Made by a program: the position numbers and the translations under genes
NCBI GenBank assembly: GCA_012064385.1
Contig: QRDG01000531.1
Span: 943,331 to 1,007,330, forward strand
Reading direction: 5' to 3'
Length of the DNA: 64,000 nucleotides
Source: Puccinellia tenuiflora
Taxonomy: Eukaryota > Streptophyta > Magnoliopsida > Poales > Poaceae
The notes under the pieces: generated by a model
The model's database searches: none
What the model was told of the DNA's origin: nothing
The model's input: the letters and a program-made list of their open reading frames with translations, nothing else
Shown here: one piece after another, positions 1 through 10,721 of the stretch
Layout: each line of letters starts with the position of its first letter
Position numbering within the stretch: position 1 is the stretch's first letter

Positions 1-55
1 AGGCTTGACTGGTGAACTGAGTGCCGTTATCGGTGATGATTCTGTTTGGAACTCC
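1..55 (-). pseudogene. Gypsy-A integrase core, downstream fragment
   Basis: On the minus strand bases 55-1 encode VPNRIITDNGTQFTSQA, the integrase catalytic-core block around the second acidic residue (ITDNG). Bases 53-55 (TCC) are the left TSD of CACTA-1. Removing CACTA-1 and one TSD joins this fragment to the block ending INFIEGIVYRFG at 5686-5725, giving an uninterrupted YRFGVPN motif. The remainder of the integrase lies left of the window. Confidence 0.85.
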
Positions 56-74
56 CAGTAGTGGGAAAAGGCTT

Positions 75-535
75 ATAGATAGATTTTTTATCAGTGGAGC
101 ATATTTTTCAATATGCCCCACTAGTATTTACTAGTGGCGCATTTAGTAATATGCTCCACTGATATTTTTTGTACTAATGGCGCATCCTCCACGAAATGCG
201 CCACGGATATTTCTGTGGGACGCACCAGTAGGGTCGTGGACAAAATATCCTGGGTTATGCGTGGCGCATATGCAAGATGTGCCATTCATATTTTCCATGT
301 TAGTGGCGCATATCACGGAATATGCGCCATGGATAATTTGTGGGCCCCACAAGGGCCCCACTGGCCCCACCTCTGTTAGTGTTATGTGTTATGTGTGGCG
401 CATATTGAATATGCGCCACTGATAGACCATTTATCAATGCAATATGCGCCATGCATATAAAGCGGGTCCCACCCCTCTAAAAAGGTGGCAGACTTATCAG
501 TGGCGCATTTTTTCAATATGCGCCACTGATAAGCT
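75..535. repeat. CACTA-1 left subterminal inverted repeats
   Basis: Dense short hairpins with arms close to TGGCGCAT and ATGCGCCA, for example around 184-206, 262-290, 303-330, 398-420 and 502-530. These are the presumed transposase-binding sites, judged from position and from what is known of CACTA elements. The opposite end (5415-5660) carries the same motif. Confidence 0.8.
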
Positions 536-1219
536 CGCCCAGATCTACAAGTTGGCAGCCCCGCCTACCTACCACCACCATTCCATTCTTCTCCATCTAG
601 CACCCCAAACTAGATCTAGCTCGTCCTCCTCCACCCCACCACCTCAATTTCTCCATTCTTGCCTCCATTCTTGGTTGATAAACCTACCTTGCTTCATAGT
701 TTTGTGAGGGGAAGCCTCTCCATGTTTTAGATCTACTAAACCAACTAGTTTTCCTCCTCCAACATCCATCTTTGTCCACTTCTTTCTTCAACAACCCCAC
801 ACTCTCTCGTCGCGGACTTGGCTCGATAACGATTATACTAGGTGAGTTGTTGGAGGACATGCATGTGGATGTTTTGTGTGGCCGGCAGACGTCTCGCATG
901 CGGTGTGCGCATGTGTGTGCATGCTCTTGTGTGGATGATATACGTGTCAAGCTAGCTTGTGTGTGGTGCATGAATGTTTGCAGTTGACGAACAAGCAAGA
1001 TCATGTTGCTTGCTCCGGCGTGGTGCATGTATGTTTGCCGAAATGTTGATTAACTTCCGTTTCGGCAAATTTTTGCACTTCTCATACGTCTTATTTTTAG
1101 GAGAGGTCATGCCGATTTTTTCCGGCGACCATGCATGCATGTGTGTGTGTGTGTGTGTGTGTGTGTGAGTGCATGATGGCGTGTGGTTCTAAGGTACTCT
1201 CTATACGGCACAGGCAACC
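536..1219 (+). other. CACTA-1 leader region upstream of the transposase
   Basis: Non-coding pyrimidine-rich stretch (540-800) followed by mixed sequence. It probably holds the promoter and 5' leader of the transposase. No clear TATA box or coding frame is visible. A TG-rich microsatellite lies near its end. Confidence 0.4.
1139..1167. repeat. (TG)n microsatellite
   Basis: An almost pure run of TG dinucleotides directly after a CATGCATGCATG stretch, inside the CACTA-1 leader. Confidence 0.95.
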
Positions 1220-3650
1220 ATGGTCAGACACATGAGCGAAGGTCGAGTGGCTAGATACAAGGAACGCGCAGTGGACGACATGAGGATGAACAAGAGGAAC
1301 TACATAAGATGTCCGTGTCGAACATGCAAACTCGGGAGCTTGATCGACCCTGATTCCGCAAACCTGGAGAGTCACCTGCTCACGCGTGGTTTCATGCCCG
1401 GCTACTATTCTGAAGATGACAAGGACGTCAACAATGGTGGTCCTGAAGACGAGGGCGTACATGATGATGATCATCATGAAGGTGATGGCGGCGGCGGACA
1501 TGATGATGACCATCACGAAGGAGACGATGCCGGAGCAGATGGTGGTGGAGAAGACGCGGCGTCGACGGGCACACAGACGCGGCTAACCTCGGCCTTGCAA
1601 GACCCACATGTTCAGGCACTGCTCCTCATGGAGACGAGCAACGCGAAAGCTACTGCCAGAGAGAAAGCCAAGCTGGAGTAGATGGAGATTGACGGGAAAA
1701 TTGCATTGTTTCCTGGGTGCCGGCCCGAGGATACACGCTTGAGCGTCACGCTCAAGGCTCTGGAGATGAAGGCGGAAAGCAAATGGACCGACGTAAGCTT
1801 CAACAAAAACATGAGATTCCGGCAAAAACGTCTTCCCAAGGGCAACACGTGTCCAACTAATATCGAGGAGGCCAAGAAAATCGTGTGCCCTCTGGACATG
1901 CCGTACGTTAAGTACCACGCCTGCATCAATGATTGCGCACTTTATCGGGACGAGTACGCGGAGAGAACCACATGTCCGGTGTGCGGCCAAGGACGATACA
2001 AGAGAGGGAACAAGAAAGTACCTCAGAAAGTGGTATGGTACTTTCCTATCACTCCCCGCCGGAAGAGGTTTTTCGTAGACCCTAAGGAAGCAAAGCTCAT
2101 GCGATGGCACGCGGATAGGAAGAAGATCGCAGATGATGCGCATAAGGGCAAGATCCTGACACACCCTGCGGACGCTAGCTAGTGGAACGCACTGGACATC
2201 GACTTCCCTGAGTTCGGGGCCGATCCAAGGAACATCAGGCTTGGTTTGAGCACTGATGGACTCAATCCGTTTGGCAACCAGAGTAGCACGCACAGGACCT
2301 GGCCCGTGTTTGTATGGCCGTACAACCTCCCTCCCTGGCTGTGCACCAAGCAGAGATACGTACACATGTGTATTTTGATTCAGGGGCCGAAACATCTAGG
2401 TGTCGACATGCATCTGTATCTCGGGCTATTGAAAGAAGAGCTAGCCACGCTGTGGGAGACGCCTCCTCGTACGTGGGATGCATACGGAAGAGATTATTTC
2501 CCTATGAGAGTCGTGTTGTTCACGACGGTGCAGGACTATCCAGGTTATAGTTACGTGTCTGGCCAGGTGAACCACGGACACAACGCATGTGTGAGGTGCA
2601 TGGATAAGACCCCGCATCTCCAGCTACCAAGGGATCCCGGTTCTTCGAAGACCGTGTTCCAACGGACTCGAATGTGGCTTCCAATGGATCACGTGTGGAG
2701 AAAGCGCGGGGACCTGTTCGACGGTAAATAAGAGCTCGAAAAAGCCCCACGTCCGAGGAAAGGCGAAGTAATCAACGACATGCTGGAAAACTGGGAAGAG
2801 TGCCCTTTGCCGGGAAAGAAGCGTCCAAGGACCCTTGGGTGGAGGAGCACAAAAGCTTTGTCGAGCAGAAGTTCATTGACCTTGGCCGGCCGAGGAAGAA
2901 GGGAGACGTAACAAGAGAGCACAACTCCAGCTTCACGGCTTGGTTCAAGAAAAAGCTTCACGGCCTGTAGTCGACGCCTTCGGCGGAGGATGAAAAACTC
3001 ATTTTCGCATTGTCACTGGGCCCCGGGCACAACGTATGGACATATCAGGCCTACGACATCAACGGATACAGATTATACACCGAGGAAAGGGACAGGAGTA
3101 GCGAATATCAGAACTTAGGTGTAATGATGCTATCCTATGCCGATGACGAAGCCACAGTCAAGGAAAGATTCTTTGGAAGGATCGAGGAGATCTAGGAGCT
3201 CGACTACCCCGGAGAGAAGGTGCCGATGTTCTGTGTCAGATGGGCCAAGAGCGTCCAGAAAGAGGGCCGGTATTTCACCACCATGGTTATACCCGATGCC
3301 TCCACGAAGAACGCCTCCGCAAAAAACGAGCCATGGGTACTTGCAAGCCAAGTTGACCAATGCTTCTTCATCACCGACCCGTCAAAGCCAAGCCGTGTTG
3401 TCGTGAGGAGGGCCAAGAGGAGCATCATCGGAATGGAAGGACCCGCCAACAAGCAAGACTTAGAAAAGAACGACGATTCAAAGATCGAAGAGGAATTCGA
3501 CAAGTACTCCGACAACCCGACTGCCGCAGGAAAAAGGAAGACCACCCTACCTACTAAAGGTTGTCTGTTCACGAGAAGAAACCTCAACATTCCCGGGCTA
3601 AAGTATTCAACCGCGAGGAAGAAGGGCAAGAAGATTGCAAAGAGACGCTA
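1220..3650 (+). pseudogene. TNP2-like CACTA transposase, broken
   Basis: The N-terminus carries the transposase-associated domain (cysteine pattern in CPCRTC, then LESHLLTRGFMPGY), then an acidic Asp/His/Gly-rich stretch, then the TNP2 core (RLGLSTDGLNPFGN, LPPWLC, LIQGPKH). The C-terminal part (about 3010-3500) matches the family's DUF4216-like region (YGXIEEI-type motif, then VPMFCVRW). In-frame stops occur at 1678-1680, 2180-2182, 2729-2731, 2968-2970 and 3193-3195; the first two look like CAG-to-TAG changes. Around 2820-2835 the frame jumps and the following sequence is already near the C-terminal EEHKS/WFKKKLHG block, so the middle of the protein, including the DUF4218-like part seen in CACTA-3, is deleted. 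Not functional. Confidence 0.88.
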
Positions 3651-4090
3651 GCTCTAGCTAGCTAGCACGGAATCGAGATGATGCACATGAGATATGATAT
3701 TTTTGTGTATGCATATGCATTTACTCGAATATATGCCTTTACTCGAATATATAGACATTTTTGTGCATGTATGCATATGCCTTTACTCGAATACATGACA
3801 TTTCCTTGCTTTAAATAGATTTGTTAATGTTGAAGTTACCCGCAAAAAAAGAAGTTACTATTTTGTTAGAGAAAAGAACATATTTTGTAAAATAAAAAAA
3901 GTGAGAAAAAATGTTTTTGAGGCAACCACGATTCGAACCTGGATGCCCCAGGTTATGCTCAGCGTTGTTGCTACCACTATGGTGCTGCTGTGATTGTGTT
4001 CAGAGGAGCCCAGATAGCTCTTTTGTATTTGGCTAAGTGCCAAATATCAATGGTGCATTTCGCACAATATGCGCCACGGATGTTTGACAC
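3651..4090. other. CACTA-1 3' flank of transposase, AT-rich with short repeats
   Basis: Non-coding. Contains three copies of a CCTTTACTCGAATA-like motif (3718-3802) and a possible tRNA-derived segment, listed separately. Confidence 0.5.
3918..3990 (-). other. Possible tRNA-derived (SINE-like) pol III segment
   Basis: On the minus strand this contains GGTTCGAATCG (3929-3939), a good match to the internal B box of tRNA genes. About 40 bases upstream is a GTGGTAGCAACAACGC segment that could be a weak A box. A T-rich tract follows downstream. No full cloverleaf is convincing, so this is a tRNA-like relic or SINE fragment at best. Confidence 0.3.
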
Positions 4091-4099
4091 TTAGCCAAA

Positions 4100-4690
4100 T
4101 AACCATTCCCTTCGCCTTGCTCTCTTTCCCATTGCAACCACACGTACGCAGCGCTATCTTCTTCTCCGACCCCGACCCCCATGCCCGCCGCAGTGCTCAC
4201 TCCGCTCCGGCCACCGCGCCCGCATCGCTCCGCTCGAAGACGCAGCTTCCTGCCGCTGATCCCCTCGGCCCTCCCCTCCCCCTCCCCCATCCCCCTAGCT
4301 GCTCCGCTCGAAGCCGACACCGTCGCCTGCCGCCCCGAGCACAATGATTCCCTCCTCCCCGTTCCCCATGCTCCCTCTCCTGCGCCCCTTCTCGCCTCCT
4401 CCCCCTTCCCCCTTCTCCCTCCCCTGTGCCCCTCCTCCCCTTCTCCCCCTTCCCCCTTCTCCCTCGCTTGTTCCCAAATCTCACAGCTCCGCCACGTAGG
4501 TCTGCTTCAGGAAGGAGGAGCCGCGGGAAGGAGGAACCTCCTGCCGTCGTCCACCGCTCGAAGCCGCCTCGCCCCGCAGACACCGTAGAGGATGAGCCTC
4601 CTGTCGTCGTCCACCGCTCGATCGAAGCCACCGCGCCCCACAGATGACCTCGTCCTCGAGATCTTCTTCGTGTAGGTGATCCATCCCCTC
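4100..4690 (+). other. GC-rich, possibly captured host 5' gene segment in CACTA-1
   Basis: A CT- and C-rich block inside an otherwise AT-rich transposon tail, resembling a plant 5' leader plus first exon. Near its end (4643-4672) one frame reads PTDDLVLEIFFV, reminiscent of the first helix of an F-box (DDLxxEIL), immediately followed by GTAGGTGATCC, which could be a splice donor. Too short to prove capture of an F-box gene. Confidence 0.3.
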
Positions 4691-5410
4691 TCTCCCCTAT
4701 CCTCTCTCTTGCATTTGGTTCCAATTAGGGTTCTTGATTATCTGGAATTAAGAAAACAAGATTACTCTTGATGATCTGGTCATGCTCACTAGTGGTAATG
4801 ATAGGTACAGTAATTTGCTCATTTCCAAGGTTTGCAATTTGCTCACTATTAATTAATTGCTCATTGTAAATGTTTGAAATGCTTGAAATAATTCCTAGGT
4901 AGCTACTACAAGTAGCTAAAAAATTAACTAGGCTCAGAAATTTGCTAGTGCTTGCTAGGCTCAGAAATTTGCTAGTGCTTGCTAGTGCTCACTTTAATTT
5001 GGCAAATTCCTGCAAAGGCACACATTTTGTCGAATTCCACCTCCTAGGAGAGCGGAGAAACAGGAACCGGATGAAGACCCTGATGATCGTGCTCCCGGTC
5101 TTGCTCACCGCCATTGCGGGTGTACTCTACTCGGTCCTTTGGTAGTTTAGGACTTGGCTAAAGATGATGATCAACTTGTTGTAATGTGTAGTGTGTGTAA
5201 TATGTGTGAGATGGACTTGTTGTATGCTCCAACACTTGTAATATTCGGGAACTTGTCACTATATTGGTTCTAATTGTTTGTGATGATGATGTATTGATCT
5301 GATGATGATATACTGTTTTGTATTGCGATATATTCTGCAATTATACTATACACCTGTATATATCTGTATAATACCTGTATAAATACCAGAAAATAACAGT
5401 TTTTTTAGAC
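4691..5410 (+). other. CACTA-1 internal AT-rich region with small hydrophobic ORF
   Basis: Mostly non-coding. Bases 4929-4986 are a near-perfect direct duplication of a GGCTCAGAAATTTGCTAGTG unit. At 5071-5145 a 24-residue ORF starting MKTLMIVLPVLL is strongly hydrophobic and could be one membrane helix. It may be the last exon of the same captured gene as the GC-rich block upstream. Function unknown. Confidence 0.3.
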
Positions 5411-5414
5411 CTGT

Positions 5415-5660
5415 TTGAAATGTCAGTGGTGCATCTTTTTTTTCACCTAGTGGTGCATCAAACATCAATGGCGCATATGGCCATATGCGCCACGCATAGT
5501 TTATCAATGGCGCATCTGGAAGATGCGCCACTGAAGGGAAAACTATGCGTGACACATCTCAATATGCGCCACGCATATTTTGTTACTAATGGCGTGGCAT
5601 TGGTGGCGCATATTGGCACATCCAATATGCGCCACGCATAGGCCATTTTGGTGCGCCACC
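5415..5660. repeat. CACTA-1 right subterminal inverted repeats
   Basis: Hairpins of the same TGGCGCAT/ATGCGCCA type as the left end (for example 5468-5492, 5507-5531, 5603-5640), directly inside the right terminal repeat. Confidence 0.8.
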
Positions 5661-5682
5661 TATATCCTTTTCTCTACTAGTG

Positions 5683-6340
5683 TCCGAAGCGGTAGACGAT
5701 CCCCTCGATGAAATTGATGGCGCCTGAGCCGTCTGGCGTGGTACTGGCATTACCTCTACCCATTGTGTGAACTTGTCGATGGCCACAAACAGGTACTCGT
5801 GTCCTCCTACAGACTTTGGCACCTTGCCGACGATGTCCAGCCCCCAGACCGCGAACGGCCAGGAGATTGGTATTGGCTACAGCGCTTGAGCCGGCTGGTG
5901 CGTGTTCTTCGTGTAGCACTGGCCGGCTTCGCAGGTCTTGACCAGCTGCTCCGCATCGTGAAGTACTATTGGCCAGTAGAACCCTTGGCGAAAGACCTTC
6001 CCCACAGTGATCTTGATGCCACGTGACTCGAGCACGTGCCCTCGTGTATGTCCTTCAGCAGTTCTTGGCCTTGTTCTTGTGCTATGCATCGCAGCTTGAC
6101 TCCATTGTCGCATCGCTGGTAGAGCTTTCCATCTATTAAGACGTAGAGCTTGGCCTGGCGAGCCACCCGCTCGTCCTCGTGGTCGTCTTCCGGGAGGACG
6201 TGCTCCACCATGTACTTGACAATGTCCTGGGCCCAGGGTGGGTGGTTTCGTTCCACCAGCAGTACCGCCCTGGCAGGAGAAAGCAAAGCTTCTTCTGTCG
6301 CGAGCTCTGTCGGGTCTTGAGCTTCCGGGCTGGCTACCCA
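5683..6340 (-). pseudogene. Gypsy-A integrase, N-terminal and first core part
   Basis: Minus-strand fragments give the zinc-binding region (GFYWPIVLHDAEQLVKTCE), then FAVWGLDIVGKVP with the first catalytic Asp, then FVAIDKFTQWVEVMPV and INFIEGIVYRFG next to the CACTA-1 site. A frameshift of one base near 6018 separates the RNase H/linker frame from the integrase frame. A TAG replaces an expected Gln at 5877-5879. A further one-base shift lies near 5730. Integrase would join the cDNA to host DNA; this copy cannot make it. Confidence 0.85.
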
Positions 6341-7495
6341 TGTTGTCGGTGTAGAAGGGTTGCCATCCCCCATTGTCGATGCATACCTTGACTTGAGCCT
6401 CTCGGGAGAGATTGAAGGCTGCCGGAGCACATCGATGTAGATCCCGGGAGGTACTGGCTCCCGCTTGGATGCCAGTTGCGATAGCTCATCCGCGGACGTG
6501 TTCTCCTCCTGCGGGACATAAACAGCTCTGAAGCTGCTGAAGCGCCGCTGGAGTTTCCACACTTCCTCGACGTATGGCGCCATCTGAGGACAAGCATACT
6601 CCTTGTTGACTTGCTTGATGACTAGCTGAGAGTCACCCTTGACGACGAGCTTGCCGATGTCGAGACCGATGGCAGCACGAAGTCCCGCGAGCAGGCCTTC
6701 GTACTCCGTCGTGTTGTTTGCGATGTTTCCTTGGTAGTGCATTTGAACGACGTACTTCAAGCGGTCGCCGGTTGGCGAGGTGAGGACAACTCCAGCACCT
6801 CCCTGCGCCTTGGTGTAGGAGCCGTCGAAGTGCATGGTCCAGGTGTCGGGATCCTTCTTCCCGGGGAGGCTTGTTTCCTCTTCCGGGTCGTCGAATGCCG
6901 TCTCGTTCCACTCGGTTGTGAAGTCAGCCAGTGCTTGGCTCTTGATGTTGTCCGTGTGCTCAAACTTGAGACCGAAGCCTTGAAGTTCCATGGCCCACGC
7001 CGAGATGCGTCCAGTGGCCAGCGGGTTCTTCAGGGGGCTTCTCAGATTGTACTTTGACACCACCGTGATCGGGTGCCCCTCGAAGTATGGCCTCATCTTG
7101 CGGGAAGCAATGAGGATTGCTAGCAAAAGCTTCTGCATCATGGGATATCGCTCCCAGGCGTCGCGCAGCACCGAGCTGATGAAGTAGACCGGATGCTGCA
7201 CCTTACGGGTTGCTGAACCCTTGGCGAGTTCGGCTTCCTCCATGTCCTCGGCGCCCCGGGGTGTTGTTGGAGTAGCCCCGGGCAGGGCTGCCTCGGAGTG
7301 GATCCCTTCATCTCCCTCGATGTCGAGTTCGATGATGACGGGAGGGGTCAGGGTGCTGGGATCTTCGAACCCCTGGTCACCCAGCCGCCTCTTCTTGCTT
7401 GATTGCCCCGGGAACGGATCCCCGAGATGCTTGCCCTTGCTCGACTTCTTTGGAGGTGCGTCGCGCTCTGCTACCAGCACGGTGCTAACCACCTA
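6341..7495 (-). pseudogene. Gypsy-A RNase H plus second (archaeal-type) RNase H
   Basis: The right part holds the classical RNase H and its connection (HPVYFISSVLRDAWERYPMMQK, then the GRISAWAMELQGF block). The left part holds a second RNase H with all four acidic positions recognisable: HFDGSYT, TTEYEGLLAGL, VKGDSQLVI and SADELSQLAS (about 6830-6470). A duplicated RNase H is the hallmark of Tat elements. TAG at 7493-7495 interrupts the motif ATN-VVSTVLVAERD, where a Gln codon is expected, cutting it from the RT. A low-complexity Lys/Pro/acidic insert (about 7210-7460) sits inside the classical RNase H. Confidence 0.85.
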
Positions 7496-8063
7496 GTTGG
7501 TGGCTACGATGTACAACAGGAGAGGCTCCTTCTCCGCTGGGTCCACGAAGACTGGTGGTGAGGCGAGGTAGCGCTTGAGGGACTGGAGAGCTTCCTCGGC
7601 CTCGGGTGTCCACTCCACGGGGCCCGATTTCTTGAGCAACTTGAAGAACGGTAAGGCCCGCTCTCCAAGCCTTGAGATGAAGTGTGATGCACCCGTTGAG
7701 GTGCTGCACGCCCTTGACCCGCCGGGTGCCTCCATTCGTTCGATGGCCTTGATTTTGTCGGGGTTCGCCTCAATCCCCAGGTGGGAGATTAGGAAACCCA
7801 ACAGCTTGCCGGATGGGAACCCGAACACGCATTTGTCGGGATTGAGCTTGAAGTTGATCCGGTGGAGGTTGTTTGAAGGTCTCATGCAGGTCCTGGACGA
7901 GGGAGTCCTTGTACCGGGTCTTGACCACGATGTCGTCGATGTACGCTTCAACGTTGCGGCCCATCTGAGCCCCAAGGCACGCCCTTGGTACGCCGGGTGA
8001 ACCTGACGCCTCCCACGCGAAGACGTCAGAGTTCTCCCGAAAGGAGGCGATGAGCGCACTTTC
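7496..8063 (-). pseudogene. Gypsy-A reverse transcriptase remnant with internal deletion
   Basis: After the pro/pol TAG, the sequence reads ESALIASFRENSDVFAWEAS and then jumps within a few residues to GRNVEAYIDDIVVKTRYKD, the catalytic YIDD motif. Compared with gypsy-B in this window, about 470 bp of the RT fingers and palm between these points is missing. Beyond YIDD the thumb and tether are present (NFKLNPDKCVFGFPSGKLLG, SHLGIEANPDKIKAI) but in a different frame, so there is at least one frameshift near 7890. Not functional. Confidence 0.83.
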
Positions 8064-8840
8064 CTATTTGTCAGCGAGGTGGGCACCGATGGTGATGGTG
8101 TGGGAACCGTCGCTCGTTAGTGCCACCTTCTTGTTCATCTGCGGGTCGCCGTGGAATGGCGCCTTCTTGGAGGAAGTGGATGCCGAGCCCCCGGGGTACC
8201 CTCCGTCCCCGGAGAATGCGCCGGCACCAATGTCTTGCACATCTTGGCGGGTGTTCGCCGTCATTACCACCGTCCGGTTCAGCTTCTGGACGCAGTAGAT
8301 GGCGTCGTCGATGTCGGCCTTGACCTTGATCACGCCCCATGCCGCCGGGATTTTCATCACGTTGTAGGCGAAGTGGGAGACGGCCATGAACTTGGCCAGC
8401 GCAGGTCGGCCGAGGATGCCGTTGTATGGGAGCGGCGTGTCGGCGATGTCGAAGACGATCTCCTCGGTGCGGAAGTTCTCGGGGTCACCGAAAGTGACCT
8501 GAAGAGTGATCTTCCCCATAGGCCGTGTGACGTTCCCGTTTACACCTTGGAACATGCCCGTGTCTTGCAAGCGGGAAAGAGGGATTTGCAGGGTGGCCAG
8601 GACTTTTCCCGTCAGCAGGTTGAGGCTGGAGCCTCCGTCGACCAGCATCTTGGTGACCTTGTAGTTGTGGATGATGGGCGACACGATCAGAGGCAGGGTC
8701 CCTACCCCGGCGACGTTGTCGGGGTGATCTTCCGGGTCGAAGGTGATGACCTGATTGGACCATTCCAGGGGCTTTGGCGGTGCCGAGGCGATCGTGTTCA
8801 GCTCCTGAACAAGCCTCTTGATCGCGCTATTGGAAGGAGG
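8064..8840 (-). pseudogene. Gypsy-A aspartic protease region (copy in unit 1)
   Basis: Frame continues from the gag stop. The active-site block is KMLVDGGSSLNLLTG, followed by the flap and the ILGRPALAKFMAVSHFAYN motif typical of the Tat-type retropepsin. It ends at TAG 8064-8066 (ADK-stop-ESAL). From 8143 leftwards the sequence is unique to this copy. From 8143 rightwards it is duplicated at 35806. Confidence 0.85.
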
Positions 8841-10629
8841 CTAGGAGGCTCCCCCGTTGATGCACCCGACAACTCCGTTGATCTCTTGGAATTGCCCATT
8901 GCCGCCGCCTTGAGGAGCCGGAGCATCCCCATTGTTGGCGAACTCTGGGTCGTTTGGTCCGCGTCCGCCTTGGCCTCCGCGACCTCCGCCTCGTCCCCAC
9001 CCCCGGCCACCACCGCCTTGACGACCCGTGGGGCAGTCCCGAGAGTAGTGCCCGGGGAGTCCGCAGCTGTAGCAGGCGCCTGGGCCGACTCCGCCAGTCT
9101 GACGTTGTGCGCGCACGGCGAGGCCATTCACTTGGCGGCAGTCCTTGAGTAGGTGGTTGCTGTCAGGATGGACGTGGCACCATGGATCTTCCTCGCCCTC
9201 GGAGGTTGAGGCCGGCTTGGCCTTCTTGGGGAGAGGCTCGGTGACGAAGACGCGCTTGTCGGGTCCAGGGTGACCTTGTCCTCGGGTTCGTCCTCCCCGG
9301 GAACCCTGACCCCTTCCTCTGCGCGGGCGCAACGGTCCGCGAGCTCCCAAAGCTCACGGGTGGTCTCGATACGATGTGTGCTCAACTTCTCGCGCATCCG
9401 GGTGTGCCGAACGTTGGCATGGAAGGACTGGATCACCAGCTCGTCCTTGATGCAGGGGCTGGTGTTCATCTTCTGGGTGAAGCGTTGGATAAACTTGCGG
9501 AGAGTCTCACCCAGAAGCTGCTTGAAGTTGTGGAGGTCACTGGGAACTCCTGGGCGCTGGTACCCGCCCTGTAAAGCCCCCAGGAACGCCTCCTTCAGTG
9601 CCCGCCAGGATCGGATACAGCACTTGGGGAGGTTGAGAAGCCACGATTGGGCATCTCCCATCAGGGCCAATGGGAACCAGTTGTCCATCATGACCTTGTC
9701 GGCCCCGGCGACCACAGCAGTGAGCGAGTAGAGCTGCAGGAAGTCCTGGGGGTTGGTGGTGCCATCGTAGCGGAGGACGTCGATCTTGAACTTCTTGGGC
9801 CAGGTGGTCTAGCGGAACTCAGGAGAGAGGGCGAGGCAGCCCTCGGCGATGTCGTCATCCCGATCCTCCCGACGATGGCGTTCTCGACGGCGCTCGATGC
9901 GGGTGCGCATGTCCTTGTGCAAGCGGTTGTTGAGGTCGTTGCGCAGATCTCGGTTGCGTGTAGAGGACGATCTGACGGAGATGACCGGGTCACAGTCGTG
10001 GTTCACCCGACCGGCCGCAGGAGGGTTTGCTCGTGGAGGCACCGCCTCGCCTGGGCGCTCGCCCCGGGGATGATTCCGGGGTTCACGCGTCTCAGCCCCC
10101 TCGGCTCCAGGACTGTCGACGGTGGGAGCGTGAATGGGCTCACACCTGGGACCGCCGTCGGCGAAGTGGAGGAGCCCCTCCAAGTGGGTCTGCCACTCCT
10201 GGTAGACCTTGGGGTTGTCGGAGCTCGGAGGAAACTGCATCAGGGCCTTGGCGGTGACGAGGGCGTCGTGGCGACCTTGCGCGTCCGCGGAGAGGAGCGT
10301 GCAGGAATTGCTCTTGGCGCCTTGCTGACCCTTGCTGGCGCGGACGCCGTCGCTTTTCTCCTCGGTAGTGGGATCCTTGCCGGTGTTGCCGTCGACGCTC
10401 TTCTCCCCTCCCGAGCGTGAGGGGTGAGACCTGGTGAAGATCCCTTGTGGAGCCGCATCCTCGCCGCTTCGGACGTTCCGCCCACTCCATATGGCACCAC
10501 CTTCTCCAGAAGCGGTGGAGGAGGAGCGCCTTGGTTTGCTGCAGCAGCGCGGCGCTCACCAGAAGCTTGAGTGCGTGTGTGGGAGACCGGCTTGGACGCC
10601 GCGACGCCGGGCTTCTTCTTCGGCGGCAT
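8841..10629 (-). pseudogene. Gypsy-A gag (copy in unit 1)
   Basis: Starts at MPPKKKPGVAASKP. A frameshift near 10400, shared with unit 2, leads into the main gag frame (MQFPPSSDNPKVYQEWQ), then the capsid-like gag domain (DAQSWLLNLPKCCIRSWRALKEAFLGAL) and the zinc knuckle CYSCGLPGHYSRDC (CX2CX4HX4C), followed by Gly/Arg-rich repeats. Defects private to this copy are TAG at 9809-9811 (the other copy has CAG) and a 25-bp deletion near 9268 that shifts frame. The final TAG at 8841-8843 is shared with the other copy. Gag would form the particle shell and bind RNA. Confidence 0.87.
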
Positions 10630-10701
10630 GGTCGGCGAAGAACTTGAGGTAGATCTCGGCGAAGATCACGAAGTCGATGGAGATTAATCAAGCGCTTGCA
10701 C

Positions 10702-10719
10702 CCCCTACCTGGCACGCCA
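10702..10719 (-). other. Gypsy-A primer-binding-like site
   Basis: On the minus strand TGGCGTGCCAGGTAGGGG lies two bases inside the LTR end, the normal place for the tRNA primer-binding site. The other copy (38390-38407) reads TGGCGCGCCAGGTAGGGG. I did not identify the tRNA. Confidence 0.6.
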
Positions 10720-10721
10720 GA

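Larger units (their letters stand above)
56..5682 (+). mobile_element. CACTA-1, degenerate CACTA (En/Spm-type) DNA transposon
   Basis: The right end reads, in reverse complement, CACTAGTAGAGAAAAGG; the left end reads CAGTAGTGGGAAAAGG, the same terminus with the third base changed from C to G. A 3-bp TSD (TCC) sits at 53-55 and 5683-5685. Subterminal regions hold many inverted TGGCGCAT...ATGCGCCA hairpins. Inside is one broken plus-strand TNP2-like transposase (1220-3650) and about 2 kb of non-transposase sequence. The element is 5627 bp, shorter than autonomous family members, mostly because the transposase has lost its middle. The damaged terminal pentamer and transposase should make it immobile by itself. 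Confidence 0.9.

Noticed and set aside
8151..9152. 333-codon plus-strand open frame, repeated at 35814-36815
   Set aside because: It is the antisense shadow of gypsy-A protease and gag; the minus strand carries the recognisable motifs.
9647..10420. 257-codon plus-strand frame, repeated at 37335-38108
   Set aside because: Antisense of gag, kept open by high GC content and duplicated with it; no domain of its own.
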